Source: Rhodococcus sp. 105337
GTDB taxonomy: Bacteria; Actinomycetota; Actinomycetes; Mycobacteriales; Mycobacteriaceae
Direction: 5' to 3'
Length of the DNA stretch: 64,000 nt
Assembly: GCF_012844225.1 (NCBI RefSeq)
Contig: NZ_JABAGQ010000008.1
Span: forward strand, 62,001-126,000
The notes below the pieces were generated by a model. The model saw only the letters and a program-made list of their open reading frames with translations. It had not been told where the DNA came from and searched no databases. Positions 52,661 to 61,092 of the stretch are shown here, one piece after another; position 1 is the first letter of the stretch, and every line of letters begins with the position of its first letter. Both the position numbers and the translations under genes were made by a program.

Positions 52661-53700
52661 CGACGCGGCGCGTGGTCGGGAGGAACACTCTCGGCCACGC
52701 GCGGCGGCGGTGGCGGAGTGCCGTCGCCGAACGGCCTCCCGCCCAGGACGTCGCGTCCGTGCGGGCTGAGCCAATTCGCCAGATCGGGTCCCCGCGGAAC
52801 GATCCGGCTCGGGTTGATATCGGTGTGCACCAGGTAGTAGTGCTGTTTGATCTGCACGAAATCGACGGTGTCGCCGAAACCGGGCGTCTGGAACAGGTCT
52901 CGGGCGTATCCCCACAACGCGGGAAACGCCGTGAGCGGATTCCGGTTGCACTTGAAGTGGCCGTGATAGACCGGATCGAAGCGCACCAGAGTCGTGAACA
53001 GCCGCACGTCGGCCTCGGTGATCGACTCGCCCACGAGGTAACGACGGGTGCCCAGTCGTTCCTCGAGCTGATCGAGTCGCGCGAACAGCCGGTCGAACGC
53101 CTGGTCGTACGACGCCTGCGAACCTGCGAACCCGCACCGGTACACGCCGTTGTTCACATCGCGGTACACGGCGTCGGACACCTCGTCGATCTCGTCCCGC
53201 AACCTCTCCGGATACAACTCGGGTGCACCGTCGCGGTGATACCGCGTCCACTCGGTGGAGAAGTCGAGCGTCATCTGCGCGTAGTCGTTGGTGACGACTT
53301 CGCCGGTCGGGACCTCGACGATCGCGGGAACGGTGATCCCCCGGTCGTACCCGGGGAACCGGGCGAAGTAGGCGTCCTGGAGCCGCGGGATGCCGAGTAC
53401 CGGGTCGACACCGCCGGGATCGAGGTCGAAGGTCCAGCTGCGTTCGTCGTGTGTGGGACCGCACAAGCCGAGCGACAGCGCGTCTTCGAGTCCGAGCAGT
53501 CGCCGCACGATCACGGCGCGGTTCGCCCACGGGCACGCCCGTGCCGCGACGAGCCGGTAACGCCCGGGCTCGACGGGATAGCCGTCGCGGCCGTCGGCGG
53601 TGATGCGGGTGTCGATGTACCGGGTGTCACGGGTGAAGCCGGAACCCGGCTCGACGTAGGTGCCGCCGGTCTTCTTGTCTGATCCGCGGTTCTCGGCCAC
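52642..53700 (-). CDS. Glutathionyl-hydroquinone-reductase-like (Xi-class GST) protein
   Basis: A 352-residue member of the GST Xi/ECM4 group. The thioredoxin-like half has the catalytic Cys in ARACPWANRAVIVRRLLGLE (about 53-72). The C-terminal helical domain contains YRCGFAGSQASYDQAFDRLF and YHGHFKCNR, hallmarks of Xi GSTs. These enzymes reduce glutathionyl-hydroquinones. Actinobacteria use mycothiol rather than glutathione, so the natural thiol partner is likely different. A Pro-rich tail is added at the end. GTG start at 53700. Confidence 0.85.
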   Translation of the reverse strand: MAENRGSDKKTGGTYVEPGSGFTRDTRYIDTRITADGRDGYPVEPGRYRLVAARACPWANRAVIVRRLLGLEDALSLGLCGPTHDERSWTFDLDPGGVDPVLGIPRLQDAYFARFPGYDRGITVPAIVEVPTGEVVTNDYAQMTLDFSTEWTRYHRDGAPELYPERLRDEIDEVSDAVYRDVNNGVYRCGFAGSQASYDQAFDRLFARLDQLEERLGTRRYLVGESITEADVRLFTTLVRFDPVYHGHFKCNRNPLTAFPALWGYARDLFQTPGFGDTVDFVQIKQHYYLVHTDINPSRIVPRGPDLANWLSPHGRDVLGGRPFGDGTPPPPPRVAESVPPDHAPRRHSPNP

Positions 53701-53733
53701 GGCGCACCTCGCTCTGTCTCGTGCCGACGCGTA

Positions 53734-54426
53734 TTAGGGGTCGGCGGGTAGTCGCACGGTCATCTGTGTTCCCCATTCGGTGTACCCCGACACCGCAGCG
53801 AGTCCACGCGCGGCGGCGTTGCCCCGCCGCACACGGGACATGGGGATCAGGCCTGTGTCGAGCGCGTCGTGGGTCGCGAGCGTTGTCACGGTCGCGGCGA
53901 GTCCGATCCGCCGGTACTCGGGTGCGGAGATCACACGCACGTCGGCGAGCAGCGAATGCAGTTCGCGGTAGCCCGCTCCGGCGAGGGGCCGGCGATCGTC
54001 GTCGAGCAGAACGAACGATCGGCTCGGCCACGCGAGCGGCAGATCGGTTTCGGTCACGTCGTCGGGAGGGCAGTGGCGCAAGAGTTCGGCGAGGTCCTCG
54101 GCCTCGTGGGAGACGAGGGGGTCGCGTACGCGCGTCGCGTCCACCCAATCGGCGCACAGTCCCAGGTCCTCGATGCGTACCGCGCGCCCGCCGGTGGCGT
54201 CGCGTACCGCGGTCTCGTCGATTCGGTCGGGCGTGAGTTCCGCGATCGCCGACACGGCCGATTCGGGACCGACCACCGCGACGGCCTCGCCCACCCGCAG
54301 GATGCGAAGGGTGCGCGTCGTCGCGTCCACGCGCAGTACCGCACCCGGCGTGGTGAGTGCGTTGTCGGCGAGTCCGAGCGCACGGCACCATGCCAAGGTG
54401 GCGATGCTCGAGAGATGCGGGTCCAC
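53734..54426 (-). CDS. GNAT-like acetyltransferase
   Basis: A 230-residue protein whose second half fits a GNAT fold: SFVLLDDDRRPLAGAGYRELHSLLADVRVI, then RRIGLAATVTTLATHDALDTG (acetyl-CoA loop region) and MSRVRRGNAAARGLAAVSGY. The R/Q-x-x-G-x-G/A motif is weak. The first half has little recognisable. Substrate unknown. GTG 54426 is supported by TACGGT (54433-54438) ending 6 bases upstream. Divergent from the MFS gene 38 bases away. Confidence 0.7.
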   Translation of the reverse strand: MDPHLSSIATLAWCRALGLADNALTTPGAVLRVDATTRTLRILRVGEAVAVVGPESAVSAIAELTPDRIDETAVRDATGGRAVRIEDLGLCADWVDATRVRDPLVSHEAEDLAELLRHCPPDDVTETDLPLAWPSRSFVLLDDDRRPLAGAGYRELHSLLADVRVISAPEYRRIGLAATVTTLATHDALDTGLIPMSRVRRGNAAARGLAAVSGYTEWGTQMTVRLPADP

Positions 54427-54432
54427 CGGGAT

Positions 54433-54438
54433 ACCGTA
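54433..54438 (-). promoter_or_regulatory. -10 of the GNAT-like gene
   Basis: TACGGT on the minus strand ends 6 bases before GTG 54426. Confidence 0.45.
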
Positions 54439-54464
54439 GACCTTCGAGGAGCGGAGGGGTTTTC

Positions 54465-55976
54465 GTGAGCGGTGTCACCGAGGGGAGCGGTACGGCCACA
54501 CCGGAGGGGGCCGGCGGGCAATGGGCGGCCTTGGCCGCGCTGTGCCTCGGGTTCTTCATGATCCTGGTGGACAGCACCATCGTCGCCGTGGCGAACCCGG
54601 CAATCCTGCGTGCGTTCGACACCGACATCGACAGCGTCGTCTGGGTCACCAGCGCCTACCTGCTCGCGTATGCGGTGCCGCTACTGGTCACCGGACGCCT
54701 GGGTGATCGTTTCGGCCCCCGGCGGATGTACCTGGGCGGTCTCGTCGTGTTCACGGGAGCGTCGCTGTGGTGCGGCATGTCGTCGACGGTCGAGATGCTC
54801 ATCGTGGCGCGCGTGTTCCAGGGGTTCGGCGCGGCGATGATGTCCCCGCAGACGATGACCGTGATCACCAGGATTTTTCCGCCCGACCGTCGTGGCAGTG
54901 CCATGGGGTTGTGGGGCGCGGTGGCAGGCATCGCGACGTTGGCGGGTCCCCTCGCCGGGGGCGTTCTGGTGGACACCCTGGGGTGGGAGTGGATCTTCTT
55001 CGTGAACGTCCCCGTCGGCATCGTCGGTTTCCTCCTCGCCGTACGGTATGTGCCGGTTCTGCCGACTCACGCCCACCGCCTCGACATTCCAGGCGTGATC
55101 CTGAGCGGACTGGGCTTGTTCTGTCTCGTGTTCGGCATCCAGGAAGCCAACTCGTACGACTGGTCCGCGCGGGTGTGGTTGCTGATCGGTGCCGGCATCG
55201 CGTTGCTGGTGGTGTTCGTCCGGTATCAGGCGGTCACCCGCGGCGAGCCACTCGTGCCGCTCGTGTTGTTCCGCGACCGAAACTTCTGCCTGGCGAACGT
55301 GGGAATCGCCTCGATCGGCTTCGCGATCACGTCCGTGATGCTGCCGTTCATGTTCTACGCCCAGGCGGTGCGGGGACTGAGCCCGACCGGCGCGGCAGTG
55401 CTCATGATTCCGATGGCCGTGCTGAGCGGGGTGCTCGCGCCGGGCGTGGGCCGTCTGGTCGACCGGGTGCATCCGAGGGTGATCGCGTCCGCCGGGTTCG
55501 CCCTCCTCGCCGTCGCGTTCGCGTGGCTGTCGCTGGTCATGACGCCGGACACGTCCAGTCTGCAGTTGTTGCTGCCGATCGGGCTGATGGGTGTCGCGAG
55601 CGCCGCTATCTGGTCGCCGTTGTCGGCGACCGCCACCCACCACCTCTCGCGGGCCCTGGCCGGTGCGGGTTCCGGCGTGTACAACACCACCCGGCAGGTC
55701 GGGGCGGTACTCGGCAGCGCGGCACTGGGATCGCTCATGGCCGCGCGACTGTCGGCGAACGGCTTGGGCAGTGGTGGTGCGTCCGAGATGGATGCCCTCG
55801 AGATGCCGGTCTCCTTGCACGAACCGTTCGCGGCGGCGATGGCCCAGTCCATGTGGCTGCCGACGGCAGTCCTGCTGGTGGGGCTCGTCGCGTCGCTGGC
55901 GTTCGAACGTCCGCGGAGCCAGAGACTGCGCCGCGAGGCGGGCGCGCAGACTGCCGCCGAGAGCGCCGCACTGTGA
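54465..55976 (+). CDS. MFS drug transporter, DHA2 (14-TMS) family
   Basis: A 503-residue exporter of the EmrB/QacA type with about 14 predicted helices. Motif C region (GPLAGGVLVDTLGWEWIFFVNVPVG) and motif A (GRLGDRFGPRRMYL) are clear, plus LDIPGVILSGLGLFCLVFGIQEA typical of this group. ATG-less start: GTG 54465 with GGAGGGG about 6 bases upstream. Corresponds to Rv1250. Substrate unknown; members export drugs or lipids. Confidence 0.92.
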   Translation: MSGVTEGSGTATPEGAGGQWAALAALCLGFFMILVDSTIVAVANPAILRAFDTDIDSVVWVTSAYLLAYAVPLLVTGRLGDRFGPRRMYLGGLVVFTGASLWCGMSSTVEMLIVARVFQGFGAAMMSPQTMTVITRIFPPDRRGSAMGLWGAVAGIATLAGPLAGGVLVDTLGWEWIFFVNVPVGIVGFLLAVRYVPVLPTHAHRLDIPGVILSGLGLFCLVFGIQEANSYDWSARVWLLIGAGIALLVVFVRYQAVTRGEPLVPLVLFRDRNFCLANVGIASIGFAITSVMLPFMFYAQAVRGLSPTGAAVLMIPMAVLSGVLAPGVGRLVDRVHPRVIASAGFALLAVAFAWLSLVMTPDTSSLQLLLPIGLMGVASAAIWSPLSATATHHLSRALAGAGSGVYNTTRQVGAVLGSAALGSLMAARLSANGLGSGGASEMDALEMPVSLHEPFAAAMAQSMWLPTAVLLVGLVASLAFERPRSQRLRREAGAQTAAESAAL

Positions 55977-56022
55977 CCCGGCGTGTGCGTTCTACGCCGC
56001 TTTGTCGTTCACGCCCCCCGAG

Positions 56023-56038
56023 TGTGACGCGCGCCATA
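56023..56038 (+). promoter_or_regulatory. TGTGA-N6-CCATA site and -10 upstream of the degenerate synthetase gene
   Basis: TGTGA-CGCGCG-CCATA resembles the site at 12289, and its end overlaps a TATAGT -10 (56037-56042) 28 bases before the ATG. The repeated AGTGTGAC-SCGCG-YCATA pattern could be a shared operator. Confidence 0.35.
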
Positions 56039-56070
56039 TAGTTCAACCACGCGCAGCCGTGGGAGGTGGC

Positions 56071-57129
56071 ATGTCATTGGCGGTGGTGGAGATTCCCGCT
56101 GGGGCCGGGTGGTTGAGGGACGAGCGTGTCACGCGCCGTTCCGGAGGCATCCTCCAGTACGAAGGGCTCGAACCGTGCCTGGCGGAACTCCTCGACCGCA
56201 GTGCGCTCAGATTCTCGAACAATGTTGCGGCGGTTGATCGTTCGGGACACACCCTGACCTACCGCGAGCTGTGGTCGGCTGCCGCCAGGGTGGCGGGCGG
56301 GTTGCTCGACCAAGGTGTCGGACCGGCAGACCGGGTGGTCGTGGACTACTGCAACGGCTTCGAGTGGCTGCGAGCGTTTCTCGGCGTCGTACTCGCCGGT
56401 GCCGTACCCGTTCTGCCCGATCCGGCATGCAGCGAAGCCGAACTCGAGTGGATCGTGGCCGACAGCGGTGCGGTGCTCTGCCTCCAGGGCCCGCCGCCCG
56501 ACGGCATCGCGTTCCTCGACGGCGGAGCGTCGCCGGACGAACTCGCGCTGCTGTACTACGTGCGCAGATGGGGCGGAGGCATGCACGGGGTCGAACTGAC
56601 CAACACCAACGTGCTGTCGACGATCGAAGCAGTTGCGCGCGCGATGAATCTGGCGGGCGAGAGTGCCCGCACGGTCATCACCGCGCCGCTGTCGACGTCG
56701 GTCGGGTGCAGTGTGCAGTTGCTGCCCACCTTGGCGTTCGGCGGCACGGTGGTCGCGTCGGGTTCGCGCGGAATCAGGGTGCCGTGGCGGCATCCTCGTG
56801 CGTCGTTCCCCTCCGCGCGATGCGTCCGCGGGTGGGGAGTGGCCGAGACGGGCGGCATCGGGCTGTTACTGCCGTCCGAGTACCGCAAGCAGCATCCCCG
56901 CAGTGTGGGTGTCCCGTTCGGGGGAATCGAGGTGGGTCTCCTCGGTCCCGGTGCCGAAAGCGGTGTAGGTGAGTTGCTGTGCCGGGGCCCCAGCGTCGCG
57001 AGACGCTATTGGAACGACCCGGTAGGGACGGCCGACACGTTCTCCGACGACGGGTGGTTCCGTACCGGCGACCAGGTGTACATCGACGACGAGGGGTTCG
57101 TCTATCCGGTGGCCGTGCGGGTGGCGTGA
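56071..57129 (+). CDS. Degenerate AMP-binding (acyl-CoA synthetase-like) protein
   Basis: A 352-residue protein of the ANL family, against about 500-550 for complete members. The N-domain start is normal (LTYRELWSAAARVAGGLLDQGVGPADRVVVDYCNG). The ATP P-loop, usually TSGTTGxPKGV, reads YYVRRWGGGMHGVELT. Some 60-70 residues seem missing before the A5 motif, which reads WGVAETGG. The A7 region FRTGDQVYIDDEGFVY is present, but the sequence then ends, so the C-terminal domain with catalytic Lys is absent. It is thus likely inactive in adenylation. The frame is intact, with GGGAGG and a promoter-like -10, so it looks expressed. Enoyl-CoA hydratase follows after 113 bases. Confidence 0.78.
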   Translation: MSLAVVEIPAGAGWLRDERVTRRSGGILQYEGLEPCLAELLDRSALRFSNNVAAVDRSGHTLTYRELWSAAARVAGGLLDQGVGPADRVVVDYCNGFEWLRAFLGVVLAGAVPVLPDPACSEAELEWIVADSGAVLCLQGPPPDGIAFLDGGASPDELALLYYVRRWGGGMHGVELTNTNVLSTIEAVARAMNLAGESARTVITAPLSTSVGCSVQLLPTLAFGGTVVASGSRGIRVPWRHPRASFPSARCVRGWGVAETGGIGLLLPSEYRKQHPRSVGVPFGGIEVGLLGPGAESGVGELLCRGPSVARRYWNDPVGTADTFSDDGWFRTGDQVYIDDEGFVYPVAVRVA

Positions 57130-57242
57130 GCGGTGGGACACGGCATTCTCGCGACCGCCGGCGTCCGGTATACACCGGGTAACCGAATTCTCCGGCCGAG
57201 CGAGCGGGGACGGTCCGCACCCCACAACAGAAGGATGTTTTC

Positions 57243-58004
57243 ATGTCCGACGAAGTCCTGCTCGAGCGTCGTGGCCGAGTCCTCGTCATCACCATCAACC
57301 GGCCCGACGCCCGAAACGCGGTCAACGCGGCGGTCAGTCGCGGTCTCGCCGACGCGGTCGACACCCTCGACGAGGACGCCGGACTCTCGGTCGGTGTGCT
57401 GACCGGCGCCGGCGGGAACTTCTGCGCCGGCATGGACCTCAAGGCATTCGTCGCGGGTGAGAACGTTGCGATCCCCGGCAAGGGACTCGGCTTCACCGAA
57501 GCCCCGCCCCGCAAGCCGCTCATCGCGGCAGTCGAAGGTTTCGCGCTCGCCGGCGGCACCGAACTGGTTCTCGCGACCGATCTGGTGGTCGCCGGGAAGA
57601 ACGCGAAGTTCGGCATTCCCGAGGTCAAACGAGGTCTGGTCGCGGCAGGCGGTGGCCTGCTGCGGCTTCCGTCCCGCATTCCGTACCAGAAGGCGATGGA
57701 ACTGGCTCTGACCGGCGACTCCTTCACCGCGGAAGAAGCCCACGGCTTCGGTTTCGTCAACACCCTGACCGAGCCCGGCGCGGCACTCGACGGCGCCCTC
57801 GCGCTTGCCGAGCGCATCACCGCCAACGGCCCGCTGGCGGTGGCGGTGACCAAGGAGATCATCGCCAAGTCGGTGGACTGGGCGGCGGACGAAGCGTTCT
57901 CGAAGCAGATGGAGCTGGCCGCTCCCGTGTTCGTCTCCGAAGATGCGCGCGAAGGTGCGACGGCATTCGCGGAAAAGCGGCCACCCGTGTGGCAGGGCCG
58001 CTAG
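57243..58004 (+). CDS. Enoyl-CoA hydratase/isomerase (crotonase family)
   Basis: A 253-residue crotonase-fold protein: VLVITINRPDARNAVNAAV, the oxyanion-hole segment GAGGNFCAGMDLKAF (about 57-71), EGFALAGGTELVLATDLVVA and FGIPEVKRGLVAAGGGLLRLP. The second catalytic acid position is within EVKRGLVAAGG, where typical EchA has Glu-x-x-x-Gly. It resembles mycobacterial EchA proteins in beta-oxidation or related pathways. AMP-binding-like gene upstream, deaminase downstream, so the pathway context is unclear. Confidence 0.88.
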   Translation: MSDEVLLERRGRVLVITINRPDARNAVNAAVSRGLADAVDTLDEDAGLSVGVLTGAGGNFCAGMDLKAFVAGENVAIPGKGLGFTEAPPRKPLIAAVEGFALAGGTELVLATDLVVAGKNAKFGIPEVKRGLVAAGGGLLRLPSRIPYQKAMELALTGDSFTAEEAHGFGFVNTLTEPGAALDGALALAERITANGPLAVAVTKEIIAKSVDWAADEAFSKQMELAAPVFVSEDAREGATAFAEKRPPVWQGR

Positions 58005-58047
58005 TGCCCTGAGCAGGGCCGGAAGAGCCGACAGAGAGGACACGCCC

Positions 58048-59025
58048 GTGACATCGAGAGACGATCTCGGCGACGTGGATCGGCACGCGTCGCCGGAAGA
58101 TGCACTGGCCGAACTGCACGTGCACATCGAGGGCACGCTCGAGCCGGAACTGATGCTCGAACTGGCCGAACGCAACCACGTGACGTTGCCGCACGGAGAC
58201 GTCGACTACCTTCTGTCCGGGCACGAGTTCTCGGGGTTGCAGTCGTTTCTCGATCTGTACTACGCGAACATGGAGGTTCTCCGTACCGCCGAGGACTTCT
58301 CCGATCTCGCGCGCGGCTACCTTGCGCGCGCTGCACGCGCCGGGATCACCCACGCCGAGTTCTTCTTCGATCCGCAGGCGCATGTGGTGCGCGGAGTCCC
58401 GCTCGAGGACGTGGTGGAGGGACTGTCCGATGCCGTCGCGGTGTCCCGCCGGGAGTTCGGTGTCGACGCGGCCATGATCGCCTCGATCGTGCGCGACCAT
58501 CCGGTACCGGACGCCCACGCGATGTTCGGCGAGCTGATGCGGCTTCAGGCCCCGATCGTCGCGCTCGGCCTCGATTCGGCGGAGGTCGGGTACCCGCCGT
58601 CACTCTTCGAAGACGTCTTCGCGCGCGCCCGGGCGGAGGGTTTGCACATCACTGTGCACGCCGGCGAAGAGGGGCCGCCCGAGTACGTGTGGCAGGCACT
58701 CGATCTGCTCGGGGCCGAACGCATCGACCACGGGATTCGTTCGCTGGAAGACCCTGCTCTCGTCGAGCGCCTCGTCGAGGAGCAGATCCCGCTCACCACC
58801 TGCCCGTTGTCGAACGTGAGGTTGCACGTCGTCGAGTCGCTGTCAGTGCACCCGTTGCACCGGATGCTCGATGCAGGCTTGGCGGTGACCATCAACTCCG
58901 ATGATCCCGCGTACTTCGGCGGTTACGTCGACGACGTGTTCGCTGCCTTGCACGACGAGCTCGGTCTCACCGAAGAGGAGCGGAAGCTCCTCGCGCGCAA
59001 TTCGATCCGAGCCGCGTTCACCTGA
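58048..59025 (+). CDS. Adenosine/adenine deaminase family protein (adenine-deaminase-like)
   Basis: A 325-residue TIM-barrel amidohydrolase. Metal motif 1 reads LHVHIEGTLEPELMLELAERN (about 24-44); this IEGTLEPE form is typical of type-2 adenine deaminases, whereas adenosine deaminases usually have LDGSLRP. HAGEEGPPEYVWQAL and INSDDPAYFGGYV complete the Zn/substrate site; the last is also typical of the adenine-deaminase branch. Reaction would be adenine to hypoxanthine, purine salvage. The GTG at 58048 is preferred. It lies 43 bases downstream of the crotonase gene. Confidence 0.82.
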   Translation: MTSRDDLGDVDRHASPEDALAELHVHIEGTLEPELMLELAERNHVTLPHGDVDYLLSGHEFSGLQSFLDLYYANMEVLRTAEDFSDLARGYLARAARAGITHAEFFFDPQAHVVRGVPLEDVVEGLSDAVAVSRREFGVDAAMIASIVRDHPVPDAHAMFGELMRLQAPIVALGLDSAEVGYPPSLFEDVFARARAEGLHITVHAGEEGPPEYVWQALDLLGAERIDHGIRSLEDPALVERLVEEQIPLTTCPLSNVRLHVVESLSVHPLHRMLDAGLAVTINSDDPAYFGGYVDDVFAALHDELGLTEEERKLLARNSIRAAFT

Positions 59026-59040
59026 GCGCGGCGGCGCCGG

Positions 59041-60348
59041 TCATGCGCCGAGCACTCGGTCGAGATACGGATTGGCGAACATGCGGGCGGGGTCCACGCG
59101 ATCGCGGACAGCCAGGAAATCGTCGAATCGTGGGTAGGCCGCACGCAGGTCGGCGGCGGCGCGTCCGTGCATCTTTCCCCAGTGCGGACGGCCGTCCACC
59201 GCGCGCATGATCGACTCGACCGCATCGAAGTACGCGCGGTGATCGCGCCGGTGATACTGGTGCACTGCGACGTACGCGGTCTCGCGGCCGTACGCGGTCG
59301 ACAACCAGACGTCGTCCCGTGCGGCGAAGCGCACCTCCACGGGGAACCCGATCCGGGTGCCGCTTGCCTCCAGCCAGGAGTCGATCTCGTGGAGCACCTC
59401 CGGCAGGGCCTCGACCGGGACGGCGTATTCCATCTCGCGGAAGCGGACCCGGCGCGGGGACGCGAACACCCGGTAGCTGCGGTCGACGAAGGTGCGGGCG
59501 GACAGGGCACGCGAGGCGATCCGGTTGAGCTGCGGGATGGCGCCGGGAGCGCGGGTGCCGACGTGCTGGAAGGCTCCGAAGACGCCGTTGGAGAGGACCT
59601 CGTCGTCGAGCAGTCCTCTGAACCGTCCGACCGGCTGGGTGGGCGCGGCGCCGTCGAGTCGGGTGTTGTGTTTGGTCAGCACACCGTCGGTGTGGGGAAA
59701 CCAGTAGAACTCGAAGTGGTCCACGCCGGTCCGCAGCGACTCGATGTCTTCGAGTGTCTCGTGCAAGGACGACGGCGCTTCGTGTGCGCGCAACCGGAAC
59801 GCCGGCACGCAGTCGAGGGTGACCGTTGCGAGGATACCCAGTGCGCCGAGGCCCAGCCGTGCGGCTTCGAACAGCGCCGGGTCGTGCTCGGGTGAACATT
59901 CCGCCACGCTTCCGTCGGCGAGGACGACGGTCAATCCCTGCACCGAAGCCGCGAGGCCCGTGAAACCCGTTCCGGTGCCGTGTGTTCCGGTCGAGATGGC
60001 GCCCGCGATGGTTTGGACGTCGATGTCGCCGAGGTTGGGTACCGCCAGTCCCATCTCCCACAGCATCGCACTCAGGTCGCGCAGGCGCGTGCCGGCGGAC
60101 ACGGTCACGAGGGCTCCGGTGGGGGTCTGTTCCGTCGAGAGGATCCCCGAGAGAGCGCCGAGCGACACCAGCGTGCCGTCGGTGACGGCGACGCCTGTGA
60201 ACGAATGGCCCGCGCCCACCGCCTTGACGTGCTCGCCGCGCCGGGACGCGCGCGCAACCACGGCGACGAGGTCGTCGATCGTGCGGGGGGTGTCGAAACG
60301 CCGGGGTGACGCCGCTTCGGTCCGCGCCCAGTTGTGCCAGGTTGCCAT
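59041..60348 (-). CDS. FAD-linked sugar-lactone oxidase (D-arabinono/L-gulono-1,4-lactone oxidase family)
   Basis: A 435-residue VAO-type flavoprotein. FAD domain: VKAVGAGHSFTGVAVTDGTL (about 40-60) and GAISTGTHGTGTGF. The C-terminal family motif HWGK is in GRPHWGKMHG (about 391-400). The mycobacterial relative Rv1771 oxidises L-gulono-1,4-lactone. ATG 60348 is chosen; a CATGAT hexamer lies 6 bases upstream. Divergent from a TetR gene 75 bases away, which is a candidate regulator. Confidence 0.88.
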   Translation of the reverse strand: MATWHNWARTEAASPRRFDTPRTIDDLVAVVARASRRGEHVKAVGAGHSFTGVAVTDGTLVSLGALSGILSTEQTPTGALVTVSAGTRLRDLSAMLWEMGLAVPNLGDIDVQTIAGAISTGTHGTGTGFTGLAASVQGLTVVLADGSVAECSPEHDPALFEAARLGLGALGILATVTLDCVPAFRLRAHEAPSSLHETLEDIESLRTGVDHFEFYWFPHTDGVLTKHNTRLDGAAPTQPVGRFRGLLDDEVLSNGVFGAFQHVGTRAPGAIPQLNRIASRALSARTFVDRSYRVFASPRRVRFREMEYAVPVEALPEVLHEIDSWLEASGTRIGFPVEVRFAARDDVWLSTAYGRETAYVAVHQYHRRDHRAYFDAVESIMRAVDGRPHWGKMHGRAAADLRAAYPRFDDFLAVRDRVDPARMFANPYLDRVLGA

Positions 60349-60411
60349 CACACAATCATGATCTTGGACAAGCGTTCAGGTCAATAGCCACACCGGAGTG
60401 ACGCCGGGATC

Positions 60412-60417
60412 TACGAT
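60412..60417 (+). promoter_or_regulatory. -10 of the TetR gene at 60424
   Basis: TACGAT ends 6 bases before ATG 60424. Confidence 0.45.
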
Positions 60418-60423
60418 CGGACC

Positions 60424-61092
60424 ATGCTGAATCGGTTGCCCGCGGATGAGCGCCGGACACAACTCGTCGAGTCGGCGCTCGCGCTCGCCGAGCAGGGAGG
60501 AGTGGGCGCGGTGACCGTCCGTGCGGTCGCCGAGAAGGCCGGCGTATCCCTCGGCGTCGTGCACTACTGCTTCGAGAACAAGGAAGCGCTCGTCGTCGCG
60601 ATGGCGGAAACGCTCATCGACCAGCTGGGAGAGGCCATGAACGCGGCCTTCGACATTCCCGACGACGTGCCCGGCCCGGAGGGGCTGGGCGGACTCCGTC
60701 AGCTTCTGCACGCGGGCCTCACCGCGATGTGGCCCGCTCTCGAGTTCACGGCCGGACGCCAGCTGCTCACCTACGAGATCACCGCGTACTCGTTGCGGCA
60801 CCGGCCCGCCGGGATCGCGCCCACCGGTGCGGGTTCGCCCGTTGCAAGCGGCGACATCGCGGCACTGCAGTACCAGCGGATGGACGACCATGCCGGCCGC
60901 TTCCTGCTGGCGTGCGCCGACCGATCCGGCACCGAATGGATCGAACCCGTCCCGAGCCTCGCGCGACTTGCTCTGGCGTTACTCGACGGGCTTGTGCTCC
61001 GCTGGCTCGTCGATCAGGACGACGACGCGGTGACCATCGAACTGGACAACCTGGCGGAGATCATCGCCTCCCGCGCCATCGAACGACCGTGA
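60424..61092 (+). CDS. TetR-family transcriptional regulator
   Basis: A 222-residue regulator. Helix-turn-helix: AVTVRAVAEKAGVSLGVVHYCFENKEAL (about 35-62). The C-domain resembles BetI-like regulators. It overlaps the next gene (GTGA), so it is cotranscribed with the PLP enzyme, and is divergent from the lactone oxidase gene. Possible half-sites GACAAGCGTTCAGGTCA (about 60367-60383) lie in the divergent region, but the symmetry is imperfect. Confidence 0.86.
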   Translation: MLNRLPADERRTQLVESALALAEQGGVGAVTVRAVAEKAGVSLGVVHYCFENKEALVVAMAETLIDQLGEAMNAAFDIPDDVPGPEGLGGLRQLLHAGLTAMWPALEFTAGRQLLTYEITAYSLRHRPAGIAPTGAGSPVASGDIAALQYQRMDDHAGRFLLACADRSGTEWIEPVPSLARLALALLDGLVLRWLVDQDDDAVTIELDNLAEIIASRAIERP

